A stretch of 64,000 bases of DNA from Paenibacillus daejeonensis DSM 15491 (lineage in GTDB: Bacteria > Bacillota > Bacilli > Paenibacillales > Paenibacillaceae): NCBI RefSeq assembly GCF_000378385.1, contig NZ_KB899666.1, positions 1 to 64,000 of the forward strand, written 5' to 3'. Position numbers and translations under genes: made by a program. How positions within the stretch are numbered: position 1 is the first letter of the stretch; each line of letters starts with the position of its first letter. The notes beneath the pieces were generated by a model. It was not told where the DNA came from, made no database searches, and worked only from the letters and a program-made list of their open reading frames with translations. This document shows, piece by piece, positions 49,633-58,424 of the stretch.

Positions 49633-50415
49633 ATGAAACGGTATTTCAAGATCTACTGGACATGCATGCGATCGGCTTTCCTGGCCGCTATCGCGTATCG
49701 CATGGATTTCATTGTGAGCAGTATTATCACGCTTGTTGGCAATGTTTTGTTCCCACTCGTTACGCTTCTGATTTATAGGTCGGGAGCCAGCTTTCCTGGC
49801 TGGACGCTGTACGAGGTGCTCCTCATCCAGTCTGTATTTACGATGTCCGGCGGACTTGCCAATCTGATCTTCGGCGGTGTGTTATGGACGACGATGTCCC
49901 ACATCCGCGAGGGGAGCTTTGAGGTTATTCTGCTCAAGCCGCTGAATCCGTTGTTCTTTATTGTTGCCACTACCTTTTCGCCTGACAGTATCGGCGTGTT
50001 GGTGGGAGGAATTGCGCTCTTTCTATTCTCCGTCGCCCATGTGGACGCGATTCCGCTCCTGTCCTGGCTTCCTTTCGCCGCGCTGTTCGCCGCTGGCACA
50101 GCCGTCATGGCCGGCATCACCCTGATGATGGCTGCGATGTCCTTCAAGTGGGTGGGCAATTCCAGAATATCGGAGCTCGCAGACAGTGTCCTGCACTTTG
50201 GCAAGTATCCGCTCCCGATTTTTCCAAAATCGATTCAAGCCGTCATGACGCTAGTAATCCCCGTGGGCATGGTCGGATTCCTCCCCGCCTCTGCCCTTCT
50301 TGGCCGAGTGGAGGCGACTGATTTTGCAGCGGTGCTGCCTTGCTTCTTATTCATGGCTGCAGGAGCCTGGATTTATCGACATATGATACGTTTATACGAG
50401 GGGGTAGGCGGATGA
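49633..50415 (+). CDS. ABC-2-type exporter permease 2 (DUF990-like)
   Basis: 260 residues from ATG 49633 (MKRYFKIYWTCMRSAFLAAI); a TTG at 49606 would add 9 residues and directly follow the previous stop. Six helices; GGLANLIFGGVLWTTMSHIREGSFEVILLKPLNPLF is the conserved DUF990 region near residue 75. The last four bases overlap the ATPase start (ATGA). Confidence 0.87.
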   Translation: MKRYFKIYWTCMRSAFLAAIAYRMDFIVSSIITLVGNVLFPLVTLLIYRSGASFPGWTLYEVLLIQSVFTMSGGLANLIFGGVLWTTMSHIREGSFEVILLKPLNPLFFIVATTFSPDSIGVLVGGIALFLFSVAHVDAIPLLSWLPFAALFAAGTAVMAGITLMMAAMSFKWVGNSRISELADSVLHFGKYPLPIFPKSIQAVMTLVIPVGMVGFLPASALLGRVEATDFAAVLPCFLFMAAGAWIYRHMIRLYEGVGG

Positions 50416-51449
50416 GACCGGTTATTGACGTCCAACACTTGACCAAGACTTATCGTACATACAAGCGAGGAGCGGGCATGGGTCAAACGATCAGAAGCTT
50501 TTTCCGCCGCGAAGAAGTTATCGTGCATGCCGTGAAGGATATCAGCTTTGCTATTGGTCAGGGGGAAATCTGCGGGGTACTAGGTCCAAACGGAGCCGGA
50601 AAATCAACCACGATCAAAATGCTATGCGGAGCGCTATATCCTACGTCTGGAGACATTCAAGTGCTGGGCTTCTCCCCTTCGCGTGACCGCAAGCGCTATG
50701 TGAGCCGGATCGGTGCCGTATTCGGCCAGAAATCCCAGTTAATCTGGGACATTCCGCCCATCGATAGCTTCCATATGAACAAGGCCATCTACGGCATTTC
50801 GGATGCTGACTTCAAGTCTCGTCTGGAGGAGTTGGCCGAGCTGCTGGATATTGCACACGTGATGGAAAAGCCTACCCGGGTTCTCTCCCTGGGTGAACGG
50901 ATGAAATGTGAATTCGTGATGGCCATGCTGCATCGGCCCGACGTTCTCTTTCTCGATGAGCCGACGATTGGACTCGATGTGGTCGCCAAGGTCAAGATTC
51001 GCGAATTTGTCCGGGAAATGAATCGCAAGCAGCGCATGACCTGTATTCTGACGACACATGATTTGGAGGATGTAGAGGAGTTGGCTCAGCGGGTGATCGT
51101 TATCAACCATGGGGAGAAGGTATTCGACGATTCGCTGCAGAGACTACAGCTGTTTCTGGGAGATAAGAAGCTTGTCCGCTTTACCTTTACGGATTCCACT
51201 CGCGGTGCCCATTTTGAGAATGCCTATACTCGGGTTATCGAGCGTCCTTCGGATCTTCAGATTACGTTAGAGGTGGATACCTCCCTTATCTCAATCAGCG
51301 AGTTTATTGAGAGCATTGCAAGGAAGCACCATTTCTCCGACATTGCGGTCAAGGAGCTCCCCATCCAGCAGGTCGTCATGAAGCTATACGAAGGGGAGCA
51401 AAGCCCCCCTGATATGCAATCAACTCCGGAAGTCTCGCTGTCGCGTTAA
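50412..51449 (+). CDS. ABC exporter ATPase (NatA-like)
   Basis: 345 residues. Walker A GPNGAGKST (58-66), signature LSLGERMK (about 166; the usual LSGGQ is shortened to LSLGERM, a variant normal for this DUF990-linked subfamily), Walker B VLFLDEPTIGLD (about 188) and the H-loop TTHDLEDVEEL. A C-terminal domain of about 90 residues follows. Start ATG overlaps the permease stop. Its last 30 bases overlap the 3' end of the convergent DUF2809-like gene. Cargo unknown; the group includes drug and peptide exporters. Confidence 0.93.
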   Translation: MRPVIDVQHLTKTYRTYKRGAGMGQTIRSFFRREEVIVHAVKDISFAIGQGEICGVLGPNGAGKSTTIKMLCGALYPTSGDIQVLGFSPSRDRKRYVSRIGAVFGQKSQLIWDIPPIDSFHMNKAIYGISDADFKSRLEELAELLDIAHVMEKPTRVLSLGERMKCEFVMAMLHRPDVLFLDEPTIGLDVVAKVKIREFVREMNRKQRMTCILTTHDLEDVEELAQRVIVINHGEKVFDDSLQRLQLFLGDKKLVRFTFTDSTRGAHFENAYTRVIERPSDLQITLEVDTSLISISEFIESIARKHHFSDIAVKELPIQQVVMKLYEGEQSPPDMQSTPEVSLSR

Positions 51450-51851
51450 ACGCACAAGTCTATCTAACACCGCAGCAACAGCAATGCCAATCGTATATCG
51501 CACCAAATCAACGACAAGGAAGCCTTTGCCCAATACAAGTCCACCAAGCACGGTAGAACGAATCGCATGGATCCAATCCGCCTGGTACAGCTGGCTGAAC
51601 TCGATGGCGAAGCAGAACAACAGACTCCAGGCCATTGCAGTAAGCAGGCTCCCGCGCGGGTTGATAAACCTGAATCCATAATAAATCATGGCCGCCCACA
51701 AGGCATCACCAAAATGGCTGACAATAAATGATGGTAGATGCGCTGCATAAGCTCTCGACCCCAACCCAAGCAGCATAACGACTACAATGAAGAGCAGATA
51801 CATGAGGCGGAGCTTTAGCATTTTATTATGGATTGGTTTCAATACGCCCAC
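51420..51851 (-). CDS. DUF2809-like membrane protein
   Basis: 143 residues (or 133 from the ATG at 51821). Four helices with RLMYLLFIVVVMLLGLGSRA, VSHFGDALWAAMIYYGF and the signature CFAIEFSQLYQADWIHAIRSTVLGGLVLG, diagnostic for DUF2809. Function unknown; relatives are often beside antibiotic resistance or efflux genes. Its 5' end overlaps the sulfatase gene, its 3' end overlaps the ATPase gene. Confidence 0.85.
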   Translation of the reverse strand: MGVLKPIHNKMLKLRLMYLLFIVVVMLLGLGSRAYAAHLPSFIVSHFGDALWAAMIYYGFRFINPRGSLLTAMAWSLLFCFAIEFSQLYQADWIHAIRSTVLGGLVLGKGFLVVDLVRYTIGIAVAAVLDRLVRLTRQRDFRS

Positions 51852-53236
51852 GTCCTCGGCCGCGGTTGCTCCACGTTCAGCATCTTGACCAGCATTCGTT
51901 TTCGCATGTCCTGCAATACGTCCTGATATTCAGGCTTACTGACGACATTGTCATATTGCATGGGGTCTTTTCTTAAATCGTACAAGGCTTCTCTACCATC
52001 CGACTCGCACAAATATCTGAAATCCTTGGTCCTGATATTCTTCCAGCCATGGAACTCCATGAGCGCAATCTCTTTCCCTGCGAAGGGTTCGTTGTGGAGC
52101 AATCGACGAAAGGACTCGCCTTGCATAGCCCCTGGGATCGGGATGCCTATGCATTCCAAGAGGGTTGGCAGCACATCAACTGCCTCGACAATTCCCTCAA
52201 ACGTCCGTCCCGCCCCCTTAATCCCCTCATTCCACTGGAGAATACAGGGGACACGGCTGATACAGTCTTCGCCTGGATAACCCTTCTGATACCGCAGGTG
52301 ATCGCCCAGATACTCGCCATGGTCCGATGTAAAGACAATCATGGTATTGTCCAAAATGTCCAAGCGTTCTAACTGCGCCACCAGCTCACCCACATAATGA
52401 TCCACCTCACTAATCATGGCGTAGTAGCCATGCTTGACCGAGCGCAGCTCCTGATCGGAATAATAGGAGGCTGAACGCTGTTCATCGAGGTGCCCTGGAT
52501 AGTCGGGGATTGATAAGGTGTCCGGATCGTATAAGTCCAAAAATTCTTGCGGAGCTACCCACGGCGTGTGCGGCGAATAAAAGCCCGCGATACACAACCA
52601 CGGCTCCTTATGGTGCTGCTCAATGAACGCTTGGGTTTGATCCGCAACGAATGCGGAATGCGTCACATCTGATCGACCTGGAAAAGCCACCGCCCGCTTG
52701 GGCTCCCGCTCCGGATGTTGGATCGTATCACTTAAGCCCATAACTTGCTGCCAGGTCTCAGCTGCGGGTGGCATGCCCAGGCTCAGGTGCTCCAATTGGT
52801 CAGGCGCTTTGGCGCGCACCCAGGCGCGGTACGCATCCTCATAGCATCCCGGCTCATCGGATATGGCCAGGTGATGGAATCCGTAGCTCGGATGAACGTC
52901 ACGATGATCCCTATTGGCATGCGGGAGAAAATGCAGCTTCCCCATGTTCCCCGTTACATACCCATAATTCCGCACGACCTGCGGCAGCGTCACTACGGAT
53001 TCAGGAACAGGCACTCCCATGTGAGTAATCCCGAGGGCCGAAGGATATCTTCCGCTCAGGAAACTGACACGGCTAGGCATACAGAGTGGATTTTGCACAA
53101 AATAGTGATCCAGATTGACGCCGTTCTTGGCGAGCTTGTCCAAATTGGGTGTGTGGATTTCAGTGTTTCCGTTGGCCCCCAGCGCATCCCATCGCTGCTG
53201 ATCGGTATAGATGAGTAGAATATTCGGTTGCTTCAT
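51839..53236 (-). CDS. Sulfatase (type I, formylglycine-dependent)
   Basis: 465 residues. NILLIYTDQQRWDALG is the N-terminal metal site; Cys52 in CMPSRVSFLSGRYP is the C-x-P-S-R motif whose Cys is converted to formylglycine. VFTSDHGEYLGDH (about 312-324) supplies further metal ligands, and GKLHFLPH the active-site Lys/His. No signal peptide, so it is cytosolic, as is usual for Firmicute sulfatases acting on imported sugars. No maturase gene is visible in the window. Closest relatives act on choline sulfate or sulfated glycans; which of these cannot be told here. Its position among glycan clusters suggests a sugar sulfate. Confidence 0.9.
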   Translation of the reverse strand: MKQPNILLIYTDQQRWDALGANGNTEIHTPNLDKLAKNGVNLDHYFVQNPLCMPSRVSFLSGRYPSALGITHMGVPVPESVVTLPQVVRNYGYVTGNMGKLHFLPHANRDHRDVHPSYGFHHLAISDEPGCYEDAYRAWVRAKAPDQLEHLSLGMPPAAETWQQVMGLSDTIQHPEREPKRAVAFPGRSDVTHSAFVADQTQAFIEQHHKEPWLCIAGFYSPHTPWVAPQEFLDLYDPDTLSIPDYPGHLDEQRSASYYSDQELRSVKHGYYAMISEVDHYVGELVAQLERLDILDNTMIVFTSDHGEYLGDHLRYQKGYPGEDCISRVPCILQWNEGIKGAGRTFEGIVEAVDVLPTLLECIGIPIPGAMQGESFRRLLHNEPFAGKEIALMEFHGWKNIRTKDFRYLCESDGREALYDLRKDPMQYDNVVSKPEYQDVLQDMRKRMLVKMLNVEQPRPRTWAY

Positions 53237-53345
53237 GCTGCATCACTCCCTATCGTTCGCTTCATTAGGACAAGTGTAACCCAACCGACTATCCGCGACA
53301 AACCAAACCTTCTCCCCTGCCTCTTCAACCACTACAACCAACGAA

Positions 53346-54002
53346 CTACAGATAATCCAAGCTAAAGAACACCATCATCAGTCCCACGATGCACATGATC
53401 CACGAGGCTGCCGATCCGGCATGCTTGGCCAGCTTGACCTGAAGCCATGCCAAGGGTCTCTGCATCGCTTGCCCGGATACCATGTGCACGATCAGCAGAA
53501 GCAGGGGTGGAAGAATCATGATCAGATTATACCCCGCGATCAAAGGGAGCCACTGAACCACATCCAGCTCCGAGGTCGTCATCAGGCCAATCGCGGCAAA
53601 GTACGGCAAGGCCGTTCCAACTTCAATTAATGCCGTCGTAAAGCCAAGTCCGACCATGGCGGCCTTGCTCTTGGTTTTGGGCTTGGGCCACTCGGCTTTG
53701 CGGCGTTTGGGGTAGTAAAAGCTGGCGATGAACAAGCCTCCCCCGATGATCAGCATGGTCCAACTGACGATTTGATGTTGGAAGAAGGAGGAGAAGGCCA
53801 CCAGCAGCGCATCCAGCCCCAGCATGAAGGCCACCCCGACTGAAAAATAGAAGCCCGCAACTGTAACCAAATAAAGCAGGAGCCGGGAACGCAACCGCTC
53901 CTGTTCCGTTAACAATAGATAGACGGTGACGGCAACAGTTGCAGGACTAAGCATGTCTAATAGCGCTAATCCTCCGATCATCCCCAGGAGTTCATTGGTC
54001 AT
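53346..54002 (-). CDS. GAP/Sap-type six-helix membrane protein
   Basis: 218 residues. Six hydrophobic helices in a LysE-like arrangement: GGLALLDMLSPATVAVTVYLLL (the LDxxSP start typical of GAP/Sap proteins), LYLVTVAGFYFSVGVAFMLGL, GFTTALIEVGTALPYFAAIG. GAP proteins are small-molecule or glycolipid exporters in mycobacteria; in Firmicutes the role is unknown. The start overlaps the end of a small upstream gene. Confidence 0.8.
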   Translation of the reverse strand: MTNELLGMIGGLALLDMLSPATVAVTVYLLLTEQERLRSRLLLYLVTVAGFYFSVGVAFMLGLDALLVAFSSFFQHQIVSWTMLIIGGGLFIASFYYPKRRKAEWPKPKTKSKAAMVGLGFTTALIEVGTALPYFAAIGLMTTSELDVVQWLPLIAGYNLIMILPPLLLLIVHMVSGQAMQRPLAWLQVKLAKHAGSAASWIMCIVGLMMVFFSLDYL

Positions 54003-54135
54003 TGGAGATTCCCTGTTTGATCAGATACCCCACGCCCAGCCCGATTAATACACCTGGCAAGGCTTGATCCAGCATCAGTCCAACCCCTGCCCCGATAATA
54101 ACACAGGCATAAATAATAACATCTTCCCGTTTCAT
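53992..54135 (-). CDS. 47-residue membrane protein coupled to the GAP-type gene
   Basis: The frame begins MKREDVIIYACVIIGAGVGL and ends LIGLGVGYLIKQGISNDQ. One or two short hydrophobic helices rich in Gly. AAGGAG lies 7 bases before the ATG, and its last 11 bases overlap the start of the GAP-type gene in another frame, so it is translationally coupled to it. Not long enough for ordinary ORF calling. Confidence 0.7.
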   Translation of the reverse strand: MKREDVIIYACVIIGAGVGLMLDQALPGVLIGLGVGYLIKQGISNDQ

Positions 54136-54396
54136 AAGTTCGCTCCTTTTCGAATGATCTCATTCATCAAGGATTGATTATACAAAATGACGCAACGTCA
54201 ATTTCAAGGGGGTTCCTAGAAAAAGATGACTGCCAGGTACGTTTCGACGAAAAGTCCAGCTAACTTGGATTTGAGGATTGTGTTTCAGAGTTATCGCCTA
54301 TTACCCCAACTTGAAACGAACAAGCAGGAAGAGTAGTATATGGAAGAAGAACCGCTTAAGGCGGATTCCATTCATTCGAAAGCTGGAGGTGCCCTG
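54136..54396. other. Intergenic region before the aldo/keto reductase
   Basis: No gene seen. It must hold divergent promoters for the 47-residue/GAP-type pair and the reductase. Confidence 0.4.
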
Positions 54397-55317
54397 ATGA
54401 AGTACAGAAGACTTGGGTCTACGGAATTGAAGGTGTCTGTTGTCGGCGTAGGAACTTGGCAGTTCGGAGGAGATTGGGGCAAGGCATTCACGCAGCGTGA
54501 AGTGGATGAGATTCTGGATAAGGCGTACGAGCTGGGCATCAACCTGCTCGACACGGCGGAATGCTATGGTCCGCATCACCGCTCGGAAACGTTCATCGGC
54601 GACTACCTGTCGCGGCGTGGACGAGACCGCTGGGTGCTTGCTACGAAGTTCGGTCATCATTGGGAGGACAAATGGCAGCACGATTGGTCCGCAGCATCTG
54701 TGCATCGGCAGCTGGACGAATCCCTGAAAGCGCTACAAACGGACTACATCGATCTCTATCAGTTCCATTCCGGCGATAACGACGTGTTCGACAACGACGA
54801 GCTGTGGACAATGCTGGACAAGCAGGTGCAGGAAGGCAAGATCCGGAACCTCGGCATCTCGATCGGCAGTAATGATAATCTGCATCAGACGAGCAAGGCG
54901 AAGGAACTGAACGCCAAAGCCATTCAGGTCGTCTACAACCGGCTCGACAAAAAGCCCGAGACACGCGTATTCCCCTCCTGCATTGAGCAGGATCTGGGCG
55001 TACTTGCCCGCGTGCCGCTGGCAAGCGGCTTCCTGAGCGGGAAATACAAGCCAGGTGCTGTGTTTGAAGACAACGTGCGGAAAAACCGCGACCGTACGGA
55101 CATGGATGCCCAACTGGCCGAGGTCGAGACGATCGCAAGAGAGGAAGTGCCTCAGGGCACCGACATGGCAACCTGGGCACTGGCCTGGTGCTTGAAGCAT
55201 CCAGCCGTGACGACCGTCATCCCCGGTTGCAAGAGCCCCGAGCAGGTTGAAGCCAACGCGGCCTCCGCGTCTCTGGAGCTCGTGAAGGATGATCATCCGC
55301 AGGCCTGGAAAGCATAA
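54397..55317 (+). CDS. Aldo/keto reductase
   Basis: 306 residues from the ATG at 54397, which has GGAGGT 7 bases before it; an upstream in-frame start has none. (Beta/alpha)8 NADPH-dependent carbonyl reductase. The tetrad is Asp52 and Tyr57 (LLDTAECYG), Lys84 (LATKFGHH) and His124 (DLYQFH). NLGISIGSN and VIPGCKSPEQVEANA near the C-terminus are the cofactor site. Substrate unknown; sugar aldehydes are possible given the neighbourhood. Confidence 0.93.
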   Translation: MKYRRLGSTELKVSVVGVGTWQFGGDWGKAFTQREVDEILDKAYELGINLLDTAECYGPHHRSETFIGDYLSRRGRDRWVLATKFGHHWEDKWQHDWSAASVHRQLDESLKALQTDYIDLYQFHSGDNDVFDNDELWTMLDKQVQEGKIRNLGISIGSNDNLHQTSKAKELNAKAIQVVYNRLDKKPETRVFPSCIEQDLGVLARVPLASGFLSGKYKPGAVFEDNVRKNRDRTDMDAQLAEVETIAREEVPQGTDMATWALAWCLKHPAVTTVIPGCKSPEQVEANAASASLELVKDDHPQAWKA

Positions 55318-55740
55318 GACCGTCGGTTAGCTGCCGCGAAGTGTAGATTGCGGACCCCAACCTGTTGCGACGGACATCCGTGTTGGAGCCTGAGATGGAG
55401 CGGAAGGCTTTCGCAGCCCCGGGCTTTGGTGCCACGTGGAGCGGGAGACGTTACGCAGCGACATTGATGCGCAACCACATCCTCGGATCCGGTTGCGTAT
55501 CAACGGCCTTAAGCCGCCGGACCTTCGGGTCCGGCGGCTTCACTCTGTGCGGGAAACAACTGGCCGCCGCTAGTCCGCTACGGGTTTTCGACTCGTAAAC
55601 TCGTCGAGCAACGCATGCGCCTCCGCACTGGAATTCACGTTCACTAATCGATTCCGAAGATCACCTGCTCGGAATAGCGATCCTGCAGGTCCAGATGTAC
55701 CAAACTATAGGCCGATTAAGAAGTCATGTGTCCATTCTAC
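55318..55740. other. Gap with terminator and a possible gene remnant
   Basis: No intact gene. A UUCG-capped terminator hairpin lies at 55511-55540. On the minus strand about 55570-55709 reads TSGPAGSLFRAGDLRNRLVN then SSAEAHALLDEFTSRKPVAD and stop, with coding-like composition but no start; it may be the tail of a deleted gene. Confidence 0.4.
55511..55540. terminator. Hairpin with UUCG tetraloop
   Basis: AAGCCGCCGGACC (55511-55523) and GGTCCGGCGGCTT (55528-55540) form a perfect 13-bp stem closed by TTCG, an extra-stable loop. It ends the aldo/keto reductase transcript; no T-run. Confidence 0.8.
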
Positions 55741-58356
55741 TTATCCATTTCCATGCTGAAGAATAACAGGTCCAATTAATCCCGTTGGTTCTTGCTGACC
55801 GTATACGGACAGAGAGTCGCGCTGTGCTTTACCAAGTGTATTCGTTACATCAACTGTAATGCGATTTTGTCCTTCATGGATAAGCACTCCGATCTCAAAC
55901 CTATAAGGTGGACTTATCCGCACACCTGCAGGTAATCCATTCACGCTTACCTCAGCAGTCTCGTACACTTCTCCAAGATCTAGCCATACCGGTTCTTTCT
56001 CATGGCCCCATTCAACTGTTGTCTCATATCGAATCGTTCCCCCGAAGGTTGGCAGCTTCTCTGGTCGTCCCATATCACATAGCGTGTCAAGCAACTCATA
56101 TTTCGTAAAATTCGGGTATTGCATGGCATCTGCGATCTCAACCGTCCATGGTCCTGCTACAGGAGTAACTGTAGGTCCGATGGGAGCACGAGTGATAGGT
56201 TGTACATTGTCCGTACCCGCTCCAACCAGTACAGCTACAGCCTCGTAAGGGGCCAACTTCAACAGCAAACTTTTTCCCTTCTCCCCCTCGCTAGTTTCGG
56301 GAGATATCACTTCATTATGATAAGCATCGTACAGGTAGAAGTTACCCTGCAGAGGAATAGCCAATGTTGTGTCAATGGCTCGAAGGGGATGCTCATTCAC
56401 GAACATAAACACATCCATGTCACTATGTGCTACGTGAAAGCTTCTTAAATAGGGCTCATAACTGCTTGCTTCTATTTCATAGTAGCCAGCCTGCTTCAAT
56501 GCAGCAACAAGATCAGGCAACTGGACAGTCTGTACTGAATGTAAGTTTTGCAATTGCTCAAGCTCATATTGTACATCTTCTCCACAGCTAGCGCGAAGGG
56601 GTAATCCACTCACAAAGAAAAGAGGAAGTCCTTGCTCTGCAAGACTGCATAATTGCTGTAAACTACCTGCAGGAAGTGCCTCGCAATATGGAATGATAAG
56701 ACACTCGAATGTTTCGCCATGAGACTTCAACGTCCCGCTCTCCACCTGAATATCACCGAATAGTGCATCACAAGGGATAATATCGCAATCGATCTGATGT
56801 CGCATCAATTCCTTGACCGGCTTATGAAAATACATGTACTCACCGGAAGACCATTCCGCCTCAGCATGATAAAGTACAGCAGCTGTAGCTTTATGCTCCC
56901 CTCCGGATAACAGATGGCACATACGATTCGTATACCGGTTTAAATAGTGATAATATTTAAATTGAGGATTATGACCTTGCGCATACATATGAGGTGGACA
57001 GTCTGGGTCCGGGTATTCTTTGGCTGAGAACGCATGGGGAACAAAGTGATTAATGCCGCGAACGAGCATATGATCCGTAAGCCATTTCATGAGCTTCAGA
57101 CCCTCCGTCCAGCCATAAGCGCCAAACACCTCCGCTAGCGCTCTCCCTTTCTTCTTTGGATCCAGGTGACCGAGTGAAGCCCCCATTTTTGCCATGCCGT
57201 ATTGGAAAAATTCACTATCCCCATCAGCCGCTGCCCATCGAAACGGGACTTCGTCGAAGCCAGGTGCCAATTGCCATAACACGACATCTACACCTGCCAT
57301 GTCTTGCCCCCACAGCGCACGATAGAAATGTCCAGCTCCACAACCAAGCCGTGCATGCACATTGTTATCTTCGATAATATGACCGATATACTCGACGCCC
57401 CGTTCTCGGCACCAGTTACCGATCTGCATGCCGAAGTTCTCCTTGTACAAGCTACTGACTAGATCCATATATATATATCGGAGAGATGAGGATTCCTCAC
57501 CGCAGTCATGGAATAACAGCGGTAATTGACACCTGTAATCCGCACCTAACCGATCCCTAAGTTGATCTGCTAATTCCCCACTCCATGGCAGTGGCACAGG
57601 ACGACCCGGCTTCGAATGAAACTCATAGGTGTTGGGATCATTGTAGAAACCTGGTTCGTCAGAGAAGAAGCCAGCAAACGTATGTCCGAAGTCGTCCTTA
57701 TATCTCGCATAATATGCCTCATATACGGTATCAATTAGCAGTCGAACTGAATTTCTATTCAGCGGATTAAAATAATCCTTCATTTGCGGACTTCCACCCT
57801 CATCCGTCTCTTCTATAACAAAAATGCGCCAGTAGCCTTCCGGGACGGGCCAATAGAGCATTCCTCCCTCTACGTGGGATGTGACATCAATCATTTGTCC
57901 TGTTAATGCTCCGTTGGTCGCATCGCGCTCGGCTGCGATAACAGCATACAAAGAACGGTAGCCCCCTGAAGGTTGTTCTATAATGAATGAAGCGTAGGGC
58001 GCTGGCCCCAAGGCATCCATATGGCGCTCACTCAAAAAAAGTCTTCGCAGCTCTGAAGGCCCCTTTTTCAGCTTGCCGGCCACGTGTCCGGTCGGAAAAT
58101 GATCATCATCCCATGCCCAAACCCGCATCCCTAGCTTCTTTGCTTCATCCATAATGGCATCTGTAATTTTCCAGAACGGTTCACACAAAAAATCCGGATG
58201 CGGACGCGGCTCTATGGTTACCGCTCGAATGCCTGACTCGTAAACTTTACGTATTTCTTCACGCATTGTTTCTTCATTTTCGCCTTGTAACCAGAATAAA
58301 GGAAGGATATAGTTATCCTCGCGTGCCTCTAATACCGCCTGTAATCTATTGTTCAT
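55741..58356 (-). CDS. GH106-like alpha-L-rhamnosidase family enzyme, cluster 3
   Basis: 871 residues, no signal peptide. The N-terminal half is a TIM-barrel-like domain: YILPLFWLQGENEETMREEI, GIRAVTIEPRPHPDF, MRVWAWDDDHFPTGHVAGKL, FAGFFSDEPGFYND (about 225-238, probable catalytic acid pair Asp-Glu) and VEYIGHIIEDNN. The C-terminal part has beta-sandwich domains, ending in ETTVEWGHEKEPVWLDLGEV and VSVNGLPAGVRISPPYRFEI, a galactose-binding-like module. This order resembles GH106 rhamnosidases and their uncharacterised relatives. Last gene of cluster 3, so it presumably trims imported oligosaccharides. Exact activity uncertain. Confidence 0.65.
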   Translation of the reverse strand: MNNRLQAVLEAREDNYILPLFWLQGENEETMREEIRKVYESGIRAVTIEPRPHPDFLCEPFWKITDAIMDEAKKLGMRVWAWDDDHFPTGHVAGKLKKGPSELRRLFLSERHMDALGPAPYASFIIEQPSGGYRSLYAVIAAERDATNGALTGQMIDVTSHVEGGMLYWPVPEGYWRIFVIEETDEGGSPQMKDYFNPLNRNSVRLLIDTVYEAYYARYKDDFGHTFAGFFSDEPGFYNDPNTYEFHSKPGRPVPLPWSGELADQLRDRLGADYRCQLPLLFHDCGEESSSLRYIYMDLVSSLYKENFGMQIGNWCRERGVEYIGHIIEDNNVHARLGCGAGHFYRALWGQDMAGVDVVLWQLAPGFDEVPFRWAAADGDSEFFQYGMAKMGASLGHLDPKKKGRALAEVFGAYGWTEGLKLMKWLTDHMLVRGINHFVPHAFSAKEYPDPDCPPHMYAQGHNPQFKYYHYLNRYTNRMCHLLSGGEHKATAAVLYHAEAEWSSGEYMYFHKPVKELMRHQIDCDIIPCDALFGDIQVESGTLKSHGETFECLIIPYCEALPAGSLQQLCSLAEQGLPLFFVSGLPLRASCGEDVQYELEQLQNLHSVQTVQLPDLVAALKQAGYYEIEASSYEPYLRSFHVAHSDMDVFMFVNEHPLRAIDTTLAIPLQGNFYLYDAYHNEVISPETSEGEKGKSLLLKLAPYEAVAVLVGAGTDNVQPITRAPIGPTVTPVAGPWTVEIADAMQYPNFTKYELLDTLCDMGRPEKLPTFGGTIRYETTVEWGHEKEPVWLDLGEVYETAEVSVNGLPAGVRISPPYRFEIGVLIHEGQNRITVDVTNTLGKAQRDSLSVYGQQEPTGLIGPVILQHGNG

Positions 58357-58384
58357 ACATTTTCACACTCCTTCATGACAGGAA

Positions 58385-58421
58385 GCTGGCCCGTCAACTA
58401 AGAAATTGAGGGGCGACCAGC
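58385..58421 (-). promoter_or_regulatory. Hairpin between binding protein and GH106-like gene
   Basis: GCTGG...CCAGC (58385-58389 with 58417-58421) plus CCC/GGG and TCAA/TTGA inner pairs make an interrupted hairpin directly behind the binding-protein stop. Confidence 0.5.
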
Positions 58422-58424
58422 CAA

